The notes beneath the pieces are model-generated. The model did not search any database. It was not told the origin of the DNA and saw only the letters and a program-made list of their open reading frames with translations. From positions 310,001 through 374,000 of the forward strand of contig CANNFQ010000002.1 in assembly GCA_947503925.1 (NCBI GenBank): a DNA stretch of 64,000 nucleotides. Reading direction: 5' to 3'. The first letter of the stretch is position 1, and the number at the start of each line of letters is the position of its first letter. Shown here in pieces: positions 33,541-42,025 of the stretch. This DNA comes from an uncultured Paracoccaceae bacterium. GTDB lineage: Bacteria > Pseudomonadota > Alphaproteobacteria > Rhodobacterales > Rhodobacteraceae. Position numbers and translations under genes: made by a program.

Positions 33541-33713
33541 AGGGCAGTCCCTGACCGCGGGTGGGGGTGAAGCCCCCGCCCTGGGCGGCGGTCGGCGGCT
33601 GCCCGATCTATCGACTGGGCGCGGCTACGGAGCGGTCGATGCTACGACCGGTGGCTTGCCTTGTTTCGCTAATCTGGCGACACTGCGTCAGCGTTTGGCA
33701 AAAGGAGACAGCC
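33541..33713 (+). promoter_or_regulatory. GC-rich structured leader before mtnA
   Basis: Several stems can form in succession: GGGGGTGAAGCCCCC (33564-33578), ATCGAC..GTCGAT, and GGTCG-ATGCTA-CGACC (33633-33648). None matches a riboswitch consensus I know, including SAM-II and SAH. It may be a dispersed repeat or an untranslated leader of mtnA. Confidence 0.35.
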
Positions 33714-34817
33714 ATGAAAGTTGACGGCACGCATTATCGGTCGCTTTGGTGGGACGCGGACAAGGGCGCGTTGCAGATCATCGACCAGCGCTGGCTGCCG
33801 CATGACTTCCGGGCCCAATCTGTGACGACGATGGACGCCTTTGCCGCTGCCATTGTCGAAATGCGGGTCAGGGGTGCCCCGTTGATCGGTGCCACGGCGG
33901 CCTATGGCATGGCGTTGGCCATGGCGCAGGACCCAAGTGACACCAATATGGATGCGGCCTGGACATTTCTGAACGCAACCCGGCCCACAGCGATCAATCT
34001 GCGCTGGGCGCTGGATCGCTGCCGTGCCGCCCTGCGCCCGCTGCCCCCTGCTGATCGTGCGGCTGCTGCATTGACGCTGGCGCATGAGATTGCCGATGAG
34101 GATGTCGAGATTAACCGCAATATCGGCCTGAACGGGCTGGCATTGATCAAAGATATCGCCGCCCGAAAACCTGCGGGTGAGCCGGTGCGCCTGTTGACCC
34201 ATTGCAATGCGGGCTGGATTGCCACGGTGGATTGGGGCACGGCCACCAGCCCGATGTATCACGCCCATGATGCGGGTATTGCGCTGCATGTTTGGGTCGA
34301 TGAAACCCGCCCGCGTAATCAGGGTGCCCTGACATCATGGGAATTGGGCAGCCATGGCATTCCGCATACTTACATTACCGATAATGCCGGTGGCCATCTG
34401 ATGCAGCATGGTCAGGTTGATATGGTGATCACCGGCACCGACCGCACAACGCGCCGCGGCGATGTCTGCAACAAGATCGGCACCTATCTCAAGGCGCTGG
34501 CCGCCAAGGATAATGGCGTGCCATTCTATGTGGCCTTGCCATCCCCCACCATTGACTGGACCGTCACAAATGGCGTGGCCGAGATCCCGATTGAAGAACG
34601 TGATGCGCGCGAGACCACCCATATTCAAGGCCGTACCGAAGCAGGTGAGATTGGTGTCGTTCAAGTCACCCCGGATGGCACGCCGGGCGGCAACCCTGCC
34701 TTTGATGTGACCCCCAATCATCTGGTGACCGGGCTGATCACTGAGCGCGGTGTGTGTGATGCCAGCGCTGACGGCTTGGCGCAGCTTTTCCCTGAAATGG
34801 CGAATGCAGCAGGGTAG
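33714..34817 (+). CDS. mtnA: S-methyl-5-thioribose-1-phosphate isomerase
   Basis: A 367-residue enzyme of the eIF2B-alpha-like isomerase family. Catalytic Cys164 is in [12 protein letters not shown] and Asp243 in [10 protein letters not shown]; the [15 protein letters not shown] block is also conserved. It converts 5-methylthioribose-1-P (or 5-deoxyribose-1-P) to the ribulose form in salvage of methylthioadenosine. AAAGGAGA gives an excellent ribosome site for ATG 33714. It forms an operon with the class II aldolase four bases downstream. No mtnP, mtnK or later mtn genes are in the window. Confidence 0.95.
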   Translation: MKVDGTHYRSLWWDADKGALQIIDQRWLPHDFRAQSVTTMDAFAAAIVEMRVRGAPLIGATAAYGMALAMAQDPSDTNMDAAWTFLNATRPTAINLRWALDRCRAALRPLPPADRAAAALTLAHEIADEDVEINRNIGLNGLALIKDIAARKPAGEPVRLLTHCNAGWIATVDWGTATSPMYHAHDAGIALHVWVDETRPRNQGALTSWELGSHGIPHTYITDNAGGHLMQHGQVDMVITGTDRTTRRGDVCNKIGTYLKALAAKDNGVPFYVALPSPTIDWTVTNGVAEIPIEERDARETTHIQGRTEAGEIGVVQVTPDGTPGGNPAFDVTPNHLVTGLITERGVCDASADGLAQLFPEMANAAG

Positions 34818-34821
34818 CCTG

Positions 34822-35478
34822 ATGGCAGAGGCGGTTTTTTCTGATGACACTGTCACGCGCCAATCGGTCATCGATGCCTGTTTGTGGATGGGTCAGGTTG
34901 GCATCAATCAGGGGACGTCGGGCAATATTTCCGTCCGGGTGCCGGATGGCATGTTGATCACCCCGTCGGCGGTGCCTTATGCCCAGATGACGCCTGAGAT
35001 GATTTGCAAGCTGTCCCTGACAGAACCGCCTGCGCCGGATGCCCGCAAACCATCCACCGAATGGCAGTTTCATCAGGCCATCCTGCGCGCCCGCCCGGAC
35101 GTCGGTGCCGTGGTTCATGCCCATCCGGCCCATGCGACGGCCATCGCCATCCAGCGCCGTCCGATCCTGTCGGTTCATTACATGGTTGCTGCTTTTGGCG
35201 GGATGGATGTGCCGGTGACGGGTTATGCGCTTTTCGGTGGTAAGCCGTTGGCGGATATGGCGGTCGATGCGCTGACGGATCGCCATGGCTGTTTGTTGGC
35301 CAATCATGGGGCGATTACCGTTGGTCCCACGCTGGATCGGGCGCTGTGGCGGATGGAAGAGCTGGAGAACCTTGCCCGGGTCGATACAATCGCCCGGACG
35401 ACCGGTGAGCCGGTTTTGCTGACTGAGGCGGACATCGCAGATGTGCTGGTGTCCTTTGATGACTATGGGCGGCAGTAA
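34822..35478 (+). CDS. Class II aldolase, probable methylthioribulose-1-P aldolase (Ald2-like)
   Basis: A 218-residue class II aldolase/adducin-family enzyme. Metal and catalytic residues are Glu80 (STEWQFHQ), His99 and His101 (VVHAHPAHA) and His162 (LANHGAIT), as in fuculose-phosphate aldolase. Its coupling to mtnA suggests it cleaves 5-methylthioribulose-1-P or 5-deoxyribulose-1-P to DHAP plus an aldehyde (the DHAP shunt known from Rhodospirillum), instead of the MtnB dehydratase route. The Glu-type acid favours the aldolase over MtnB, but sequence alone cannot settle it. Confidence 0.8.
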   Translation: MAEAVFSDDTVTRQSVIDACLWMGQVGINQGTSGNISVRVPDGMLITPSAVPYAQMTPEMICKLSLTEPPAPDARKPSTEWQFHQAILRARPDVGAVVHAHPAHATAIAIQRRPILSVHYMVAAFGGMDVPVTGYALFGGKPLADMAVDALTDRHGCLLANHGAITVGPTLDRALWRMEELENLARVDTIARTTGEPVLLTEADIADVLVSFDDYGRQ

Positions 35479-35682
35479 GTCAGCGCGGCAGAGCTGACTT
35501 CAACAGATTCTCCAATAAATCAATAATTATCAATATCTTGAATGGGATTCGGCGCAACCTTCGCCCCCCCTGAATTGAGTAACCTGTCTTGGTGATATCG
35601 TTGTGGGCGATCTGCGTTGAAGCTGTGTGCAGCGCAGGCCTTGACTGCGCGTCCTGATCACGTCCGACAACGGAGGCCTGAC
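35479..35682. other. AT-rich intergenic region before the acidic-protein cluster
   Basis: The 204-base gap contains an AT-rich stretch (35510-35542) likely to hold the promoter of the seven-gene cluster. No terminator for the aldolase and no recognised operator is evident. Confidence 0.4.
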
Positions 35683-36561
35683 ATGTCTTACAGATACGCT
35701 GACTTTGAAGATTATGCAGAAGACGATTTCGACTATGATGGCGATTTCGAAGATTACGATGACTATGACGACGAAGACGACCTATTCGACGATGACGGTT
35801 TTGATGACGATTTCGACGATGATGACGAAGATGATTTCGTCGACTACCTTGATGATGACGACGATTTTGATGATGACTTCGACGCCGAAGGCGATGAGTT
35901 CTTTCGCAAGCTCTGGCGCAAGGTCAAGAAGGGCGCCAAGAAGGTTGCCGGTCGTCTTGCCCGGGTTGCCAAGAAACATGCCGGCAAGATCGGTACAGTG
36001 ATCGGTGGTGCCGTCGGCGGCCCGGCTGGTGCTGCGATTGGTGGCAAGATTGGCGGTATCGTCAAGAACCTTGAAGACGAAGATGACGGGTTCGATAGCG
36101 AGGACGAGATGAACGCCACGATCCGGATTCCGACAACGGATTCCGATATGGCCGAGGCGATGGCCGCTGCCGCCGCCAAATCTCATCCGTCTGATGCGCA
36201 GGCCCTTGGCGGTGCACTGACCATCACGATCATGTCCCGCACCCCGATGAAGGTGAAATCAGTAGCCCCCGCCGTGGCCAGTGCCGCGGGCCGCGTGGCC
36301 AAGGTGATGGCGTCCGATCCAAGGGCGAAACCGCTGATCAAGACCTTGCCGTCCATCGTAGAGGCCACGGCCGCAACGCTGAACAGCAAGAGCCGCAAGG
36401 GCAAGAAGATCACGCCGCGCACCGCTGGTCGGGTGATGACAAAGCAGGCCAAACGTATCCTGCGCTCCAAGCCGCGCCTGGCCAAGGCCCTTGCCAAGAA
36501 CACCGTTAAGCGCCGCCGCCTGAACAAGAAGGCGATTGCCCGGGCCGAAAAGTATTACTAG
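35683..36561 (+). CDS. Asp-rich, glycine-zipper, Lys-rich protein of unknown function
   Basis: A 292-residue protein with three distinct parts. Residues 1-72 are mostly Asp and Glu with regularly spaced Phe/Tyr. Residues 76-100 are Lys/Arg-rich, followed by a glycine zipper at about 101-126 (GTVIGGAVGGPAGAAIGGKI) like those of membrane-inserting proteins. A short acidic spacer follows, then a middle domain (150-235) and a strongly basic C-terminus (about 250-292). GGAGG sits 7 bases before the ATG. No signal peptide and no named family. It is first in a seven-gene same-strand run. Confidence 0.8.
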   Translation: MSYRYADFEDYAEDDFDYDGDFEDYDDYDDEDDLFDDDGFDDDFDDDDEDDFVDYLDDDDDFDDDFDAEGDEFFRKLWRKVKKGAKKVAGRLARVAKKHAGKIGTVIGGAVGGPAGAAIGGKIGGIVKNLEDEDDGFDSEDEMNATIRIPTTDSDMAEAMAAAAAKSHPSDAQALGGALTITIMSRTPMKVKSVAPAVASAAGRVAKVMASDPRAKPLIKTLPSIVEATAATLNSKSRKGKKITPRTAGRVMTKQAKRILRSKPRLAKALAKNTVKRRRLNKKAIARAEKYY

Positions 36562-36646
36562 GTCCAATGGTTTGCCCCGGTCACGTGGCCGGGGCAGCCC
36601 CCCAATTCCCTGAAAATCCATTGCCCACCGCCCCCGGAGAGTTTCG

Positions 36647-37306
36647 ATGACAGATCGTATCAATGAACCCGACGACATCGACCAGGACGATTGGCAGGAT
36701 GCCACCGATGATGATGACCTTCTGGATTTTACCGTAGATGAATTTGATGGCGACATGATTGCCGCGGCCAGCCTGATGCCCGATCATATCACCCCCGAAG
36801 ATGACACCGACATGCTGCATGATGATTTTGACGCCATGGAGGATGACCCGTTCGACAGTTTTGCCGAACCGATGGAACGCCCCAAGCCCCGCCCGCAGCA
36901 GAACCGCCGCAAGCCGCAACCCCTTTCCACCGCCCGCCGTCAGGCTCTGCGCGTTGAGATGGCCCGTGTCTTTGGCAAGCGCCGGGCAGAGGCCGCGACA
37001 GATGCCTTTGTCAGCATCCTGAACCGGCTGCGCAGCCAGGCGGCCGATGCCCCTGATATGCAAAAACTGATTGCAGCGGCAACCCGCAGGCTGGCCCGCC
37101 GCGCGACCGGATTGCGCGATGCTGATGTCCAGAACCTGGCCCGCCGCATTCTTGCGCTGTTCCAGCCAGCGCCGGCCAAGTCTCATGCGCCGCAACCCAC
37201 AGCCGATGCTGATTTGCGCGCGGCCAAGGATGCTTTGCGCCAAGCCGCCCGTTACCTGCTGCGCGTTGAACGCCGCATCGCAGATCGTCAGGCGGGGCAG
37301 GGATGA
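36647..37306 (+). CDS. Acidic-head basic-tail protein of unknown function
   Basis: A 219-residue protein. Residues 1-75 are highly acidic (many Asp with hydrophobic residues between), then a Pro/Arg/Gln linker (PKPRPQQNRRKPQP), then a helical basic domain (about 92-215) with repeated Arg/Ala heptad-like pattern (ARRILALFQ, LRQAARYLLRVERRIADR). CCGGAGAG precedes the ATG. Its stop overlaps the next start (ATGA), so the two are coupled. The polarity mirrors the first gene of the run. Function unknown. Confidence 0.75.
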   Translation: MTDRINEPDDIDQDDWQDATDDDDLLDFTVDEFDGDMIAAASLMPDHITPEDDTDMLHDDFDAMEDDPFDSFAEPMERPKPRPQQNRRKPQPLSTARRQALRVEMARVFGKRRAEAATDAFVSILNRLRSQAADAPDMQKLIAAATRRLARRATGLRDADVQNLARRILALFQPAPAKSHAPQPTADADLRAAKDALRQAARYLLRVERRIADRQAGQG

Positions 37307-38661
37307 GCGCGACCTGCCATAGCTGTGCGCAAGAGGATGCAAATGCGCCCCTGCCGCCCCCAGATCGCCTGATCCCGGTGGGACGTGGCGGACGGCGGTT
37401 TCCTGCGTTGCTTTATACCTCGCGCTGGTTTGTCAGACGTCAGGTGTTGAATGCGTCGCGCTATGTTGATGGTCTGGCGGCGGTGCAACCGTCAGAATTC
37501 GCCAATCAGGCTACTGCCCCCAGCGGCGGGCATATCAAAGCCGCAAATGCGTTGCTGGACGAGCTGAAGCAGGTGCTGAAGCAGGACGTCGCCCAGTTTG
37601 CTGCCGCAGGCGACGTGTTGATCAAATCACCCCGTTCCGGTGGCTTCGATCATTTTCTGCAAATCAAAGATCGGATTTATGCCCAGTCGAAAGAGGCAGA
37701 GCGCCTATTGGCTTTTTATCGCGGTATCTTTCAATATCGCACTGGTCGCTTTGGTGCACAGTTACAGGCAATGGATCGCATCGCGCTGGATTGTTATCAG
37801 GCGGTTTGGCTGGGTCTGGGCAAGGCCCGCAGCATTCCCGCCCCGGCACCCTTTGCCTATGTTGAGGATGGCCGCGGCCCCGCCACCTATCGCCGTGGCG
37901 TGAAGCTGAGCAAGCTCGGCCGCCGTCCCAACCCGTTTCCGCTGGTCAAGATCCCGCAGCATCGGTTGCATAATCCCTGGACGCTGGGCGCTGTCCCGCA
38001 TGAGGTGGCCCATAATCTGCAGAATGATCTGGGGCTGTGGACTGTGCTGCCCAAGCGTATCCATGCCGGTATGCAAGGCCGTTTGCCGGAAGAGGCCATC
38101 CGAATCTGGATGCGCCTGCACAAGGAAAGCTATGCCGATTTCGCGGGCACCTTGCTGATAGGTCCCGCCTATGTGACGTCATTGATTGATGTTGTGGGCA
38201 AGCGCCCCGAGGCGGCAGCCGCCTTTAACCCAGAAGGCGTGCATCCCACGCCGATCATTCGGGTGCCGATGAATTGCGCCTTGCTGCGCCGTATGGGTTT
38301 TGCCGCTGAGGCAAAGGCGTTTGAGGACACCTGGCGCCGGATTTATCCCGATCATCTGATGAAAAACTTGCCCGCCGACTATCGCAAATCCCTGAAAGCG
38401 GGGATGGAGGCGATGGTCGATATCTGCTGTTACACCAAGGAACCGGCCTATGGTGGGCGCGCCTTGTCAGAGGTGATCCGGTTTTCGCAGCGTGATGTCG
38501 GGTTGGTCCGTGAAGCCGCTGACCGGTTGCTGAAAGGTGAAACAACGGGCGTCTTGCCCGAACGTTTCCTGATCGCCGCCGCCCAGGTCGCCGTGCGCAC
38601 GCGCCGGGCCACGCCCCGACAGGTGGCAAAGAATTTCTATCAAGCATTGGGGAGGACGTGA
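37303..38661 (+). CDS. Putative zinc metallopeptidase with HExxH motif, unknown family
   Basis: A 452-residue protein. HEVAH at residues 233-237 (GAVPHEVAHNLQNDLGLW) is a zincin motif, and the downstream KESYADFAGTLLIGPAY could supply the third ligand. The N-terminus has CHSCAQED, a CxxC pair, and no signal peptide. The flanking regions are helical and basic. It overlaps the acidic-protein gene upstream and is one base from the next gene. The context resembles no classical protease operon I know. A peptidase acting on the charged partner proteins is a testable guess. Confidence 0.7.
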   Translation: MSATCHSCAQEDANAPLPPPDRLIPVGRGGRRFPALLYTSRWFVRRQVLNASRYVDGLAAVQPSEFANQATAPSGGHIKAANALLDELKQVLKQDVAQFAAAGDVLIKSPRSGGFDHFLQIKDRIYAQSKEAERLLAFYRGIFQYRTGRFGAQLQAMDRIALDCYQAVWLGLGKARSIPAPAPFAYVEDGRGPATYRRGVKLSKLGRRPNPFPLVKIPQHRLHNPWTLGAVPHEVAHNLQNDLGLWTVLPKRIHAGMQGRLPEEAIRIWMRLHKESYADFAGTLLIGPAYVTSLIDVVGKRPEAAAAFNPEGVHPTPIIRVPMNCALLRRMGFAAEAKAFEDTWRRIYPDHLMKNLPADYRKSLKAGMEAMVDICCYTKEPAYGGRALSEVIRFSQRDVGLVREAADRLLKGETTGVLPERFLIAAAQVAVRTRRATPRQVAKNFYQALGRT

Positions 38662-38662
38662 T

Positions 38663-40447
38663 ATGGTGGACGTACCCAAAGACCATATTCTGGCAGTGCT
38701 GGACCGCCTGGAAGGCCAGTCGAAGGTGACGGCGGACCGGCTGGCGACGATGGCTGGTTTGGGGGTTGAGGCCGGACAAGCCCGGTCGCTGGAGCTGTTG
38801 GCCTCTGGCATCGATGTTGCCTTGCAAAACTATCCCCCCCTGCGCAAGGCGGTTACAGGCGACAAGCATAACCGTGCCATGAAGCTGGCCCGCGATTTGA
38901 TGACCCATGTCACCAAGGACATCGCCCGTCCGCAGATCCTGAAAGATCTGGATGACGTGATCCAGGAGGCCAGCGAAGAAGAACAGACCCGCGTTGGCCG
39001 CCACCGTAATCCGGTCAAGGCATTTATTGCCGATGCAAAGGCGTTGGAGGGCGATATCGCCCTGATCACCGCCACGGCCACACGCGCGGCAAATGACATT
39101 ATCGCATGGGCGCGCCCCGCCCTGAAAGAGGAGACTGATATGGCTCATGATGGTGAACATCTAAAGGCGATTGAAACCGCCATTCAGCAGGTGGGGCGGC
39201 AACTGTCGTTCCTGTCCACCCGATCTGGCCGGTCCGGTTCCGATCAGGCATCGCCCGGTTCGGGTGCCTTCAAGACGGTGACGGCGCAGATGGCGGCGAC
39301 GCTTGATGCGCTTGGCATGCCGCATCGCGGTGTCCAGTTTTCCAGCGCCGAAAATCAGGACATGGCCCGTGACACGCTGATCGAAAGCCTGATGGCCGAA
39401 TTCACGCAGACCGAGCGTAATGGTAATACCGTCTTTACGCTGGGTGAGGGCAAGCGCCGGGTGACCAGTCCCGAGGATGGCCGTTTGCTGGCCGGGGCTG
39501 CTAAATCAGCTGCCCGCCGGGTCCGTGCCGAGGCTGACAATATTCTGGATATTCTGGATCGGTTGCCCGATATGGCCCGGTTCCAAACCGGCCGCGATGT
39601 TGTCCATGTGGATGAGGCCCGGCAGGAAGTTGAAAGCCGCTTTGTCGATCTGGATGAGGTGATGGCGGATCCATATGGCATCAATATCGCCCGGGCCTTC
39701 TTTGCTGTGCGACGCATTGTCAAAGGGCTGCTGGATTATTTCGACTACGCCAATCTGGAGCCCGAGTTCACGGCGGCGATGCTGGAATTGCAGTTGGATG
39801 ATCTGATCCCCGAGGGGCTGTTGCCCGCAACAGATGTTGATGAACTGTCGCAACGCCGCAGTCCGACCCTGTCGGAAGAGCTGAAATATGAAATCGGCGA
39901 GTTGGTACAGGCCTTTGGCGAGATGGTCGGCGATATATTGGCCCCATTGACCAATACACGCGGCAACGCTGCGGCACGGTTGGAAATGGCCTTGACCAGT
40001 GCGTGGGGATCGGCGCGTGACATGCGCGATATTCTGGTGCGCACCGGTACGAACCTTGCCGAACAGGACCTGATCGCGTTTACCACTCAGGTGCGCGCGG
40101 AGGTCAGCAGGCCAACCGGCCGCGAGGTCAGATCGGTCAGCGTCAATGCCACGTTCGACCTGAGCATCGGACAGGTGATGGATTGGATCCTGGAAGTGAC
40201 CGAACCGTTCACCGGCGCCAGTTTCCGTGCGAATATTCGCGAACAGGGTAGTCTGACGATCCTTGCGGGTGAATTGCGTACCCAAACCGACGCTCTGGAC
40301 GGTTTGATCGCCAGCGCGGGCGAGTTCGGCTTTGCCATCAGCCTGCCGGGCCCAATGCGCCAGTTGGAAGAGTTGAAATTCCTGATCGAAACAGCAGCAG
40401 AGCAGGCGGCCATTCTGGCTCGCCCTGACCTGTCTGACGCAGGATAA
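38663..40447 (+). CDS. Large helical protein of unknown function
   Basis: A 594-residue protein predicted to be almost all helical, with acidic/basic amphipathic segments (DDVIQEASEEEQTRVGRHRN, ESRFVDLDEVMADPYGINIA, ELKYEIGELVQAFGEMVGDI). It has no transmembrane segment, signal peptide or known motif. GGAGG lies 8 bases before the ATG. It sits one base after the metallopeptidase stop and 13 before the next gene, inside the same operon. A structural or scaffolding role is inference. Confidence 0.75.
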   Translation: MVDVPKDHILAVLDRLEGQSKVTADRLATMAGLGVEAGQARSLELLASGIDVALQNYPPLRKAVTGDKHNRAMKLARDLMTHVTKDIARPQILKDLDDVIQEASEEEQTRVGRHRNPVKAFIADAKALEGDIALITATATRAANDIIAWARPALKEETDMAHDGEHLKAIETAIQQVGRQLSFLSTRSGRSGSDQASPGSGAFKTVTAQMAATLDALGMPHRGVQFSSAENQDMARDTLIESLMAEFTQTERNGNTVFTLGEGKRRVTSPEDGRLLAGAAKSAARRVRAEADNILDILDRLPDMARFQTGRDVVHVDEARQEVESRFVDLDEVMADPYGINIARAFFAVRRIVKGLLDYFDYANLEPEFTAAMLELQLDDLIPEGLLPATDVDELSQRRSPTLSEELKYEIGELVQAFGEMVGDILAPLTNTRGNAAARLEMALTSAWGSARDMRDILVRTGTNLAEQDLIAFTTQVRAEVSRPTGREVRSVSVNATFDLSIGQVMDWILEVTEPFTGASFRANIREQGSLTILAGELRTQTDALDGLIASAGEFGFAISLPGPMRQLEELKFLIETAAEQAAILARPDLSDAG

Positions 40448-40460
40448 GGAGGGCCATAAA

Positions 40461-41594
40461 GTGACTGATGAACGTATCGACACAATAGGCGAGTTGAACG
40501 GGGTCCTAGGACGCCTGCAACAACTCAGAGGTCTGATGGTTGCGGATGCCCGCGACGAGCTGACGGAGAAACCCGGACAGGCGGAGCTGATTAACCAGTA
40601 TATCGCCGAGGCAGAACGTGCTGTGATGGCTGCACTGAACCCCAAACCCGGTGATCCCAAGACCGATGGTGGTCTGGCGGGGATGATCGGGCTGGGGGAC
40701 ACGATTGCCGGGGTGCCGGGCGCTGCCGCGTCATCGCCACTGGTGCCTGATTATGATGATCAGGTCAGCCGGGAACGCAATTCGGCGATTGCCGATCTTT
40801 ATTACCTTTATCAGATGGAGGCGGTGGGCACGTTCCGCAGTGTGCAAAAGCTGCAACAGCTGTTCAAATCAGGCGAGGTTCGCCTGTCGGATGGCCCCGG
40901 TGCCATGGCCCTGTTCCAGTTCGACCGCAAGCGTGTGCTGCGCTACACATTGTCGGACCGCAGGGCGGCCTATCGCAAGGTCTTTGGTTATACCGATACC
41001 ACCCCGCCGGATGGTGCGCTGCCCAATGACGCCTTCCATGTGCTGATGACGAATTTCTGCCGCCATGTCTCGGCGTTCTTTCAGGACAAGCGCGTGTCAG
41101 AGGTCGTCAAATCCGACAATACCCGCGAGAATTTCGGATCGATGTCGGTTGTCCGCCGGGCCGGTCTGGACCTGCGTCACAACCTCAAGCAGGTGTCATA
41201 CGGCCATATCGCCGTGCTGCGGTCCGAGGTGATGGTGCTGTTGCGGGATGCGTTTGATATCCTCAATTCTGATGACATCAAACGGATCTTTGGTGCCACC
41301 ACGGGGTGGGAGGTCATGGAGGATGTGCTGAAACAACATCTGCGTGAACAGCCGCTGACATCGCAACGTCATCGCATGGCGGTCACAGGTCGCGATACGA
41401 TCCGTTGGCTGGGTGAGGATTACATCCTGACGGATGTGCGCACCGACTTTGAGGCATTGCTGGAGGCGATTGTCGATGGTTGTGACGATTGGCTGACAAG
41501 TGCAGAGTCCCTTGGACTGCGCAAACGTGCTATGGGTAGCGGGGGTGCGCGAGTCATCGACTTTCGCCCCGCCAAGAAGCGACGAACCGGCTGA
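40461..41594 (+). CDS. Helical protein of unknown function
   Basis: A 377-residue protein starting with GTG after an ideal AAGGAGG ribosome site. An N-terminal coiled-coil-like part (about 1-60) is followed by a Gly/Pro/Ala linker (about 62-95), a helical core (RNSAIADLYYLYQMEAVGTF, AFHVLMTNFCRHVSAFFQ) and a basic end FRPAKKRRTG. No catalytic motif or family is recognised. It follows the 594-residue protein by 13 bases and probably works with it. Confidence 0.72.
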   Translation: MTDERIDTIGELNGVLGRLQQLRGLMVADARDELTEKPGQAELINQYIAEAERAVMAALNPKPGDPKTDGGLAGMIGLGDTIAGVPGAAASSPLVPDYDDQVSRERNSAIADLYYLYQMEAVGTFRSVQKLQQLFKSGEVRLSDGPGAMALFQFDRKRVLRYTLSDRRAAYRKVFGYTDTTPPDGALPNDAFHVLMTNFCRHVSAFFQDKRVSEVVKSDNTRENFGSMSVVRRAGLDLRHNLKQVSYGHIAVLRSEVMVLLRDAFDILNSDDIKRIFGATTGWEVMEDVLKQHLREQPLTSQRHRMAVTGRDTIRWLGEDYILTDVRTDFEALLEAIVDGCDDWLTSAESLGLRKRAMGSGGARVIDFRPAKKRRTG

Positions 41595-41658
41595 TTATTT
41601 CGTCAGCCGGAGAAAAACACGATTTTCGAATAAATGCCTATTTTAGGGAGAAGAAGTG

Positions 41659-41931
41659 ATGCTGGCGCAGCGAATTGTTTTGGACGTACCAAGTATTTCA
41701 GCCCCGCAGAAGACTGAGCCTCAGGCTGGTCTGACAACAGAGCTGGATTTGTTAACCACACGAGAACTGGAAATTGCACGGCTGGTGGCCAAGGGATTTT
41801 CCAACAAAGAAGTGGGACAGGTTCTTGATATCAGCCATTGGACGGTCGCCGCCCATCTGAAATCGACCTTTTTGAAGTTCGGCATCAATCGCCGGGCTGA
41901 GCTGGTCTATTTCATGCGCGATGTGATCTAG
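41659..41931 (+). CDS. Stand-alone LuxR-type HTH regulator
   Basis: A 90-residue protein consisting of a GerE/LuxR helix-turn-helix: LTTRELEIARLVAKGFSNKE, VGQVLDISHWTVAAHLKSTF, LKFGINRRAELVYFM. There is no receiver or ligand domain. ATG 41659 (a GTG at 41656 is also possible) follows GGGAGAAGAA. It lies 64 bases after the preceding gene, so it may have its own promoter and regulate the cluster. Confidence 0.87.
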   Translation: MLAQRIVLDVPSISAPQKTEPQAGLTTELDLLTTRELEIARLVAKGFSNKEVGQVLDISHWTVAAHLKSTFLKFGINRRAELVYFMRDVI

Positions 41932-42025
41932 CCCCCCGCTGGAGCCCTATCGGCACGAACGAAATGACCTGACATGACACGCCCTTGGGCGGTTGAGGAC
42001 CTGCGCCACCACGAAAGGAGATGGC

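Noticed and set aside
33541..33713. SAM- or SAH-type riboswitch before mtnA
   Set aside because: The conserved cores I know for these classes are absent; only generic GC-rich stems are visible.
35700..35890. GAT/GAC-rich tandem-repeat-like DNA
   Set aside because: It encodes the Asp-rich head of the 292-residue protein with irregular codon order, so it is coding low complexity and not a DNA repeat array.
39506..40702. 398-codon open frame on the minus strand inside the unknown cluster
   Set aside because: It spans two well-started plus-strand genes with strong ribosome sites (38663 and 40461) and reads as low-complexity Ser/Arg/Gln sequence.
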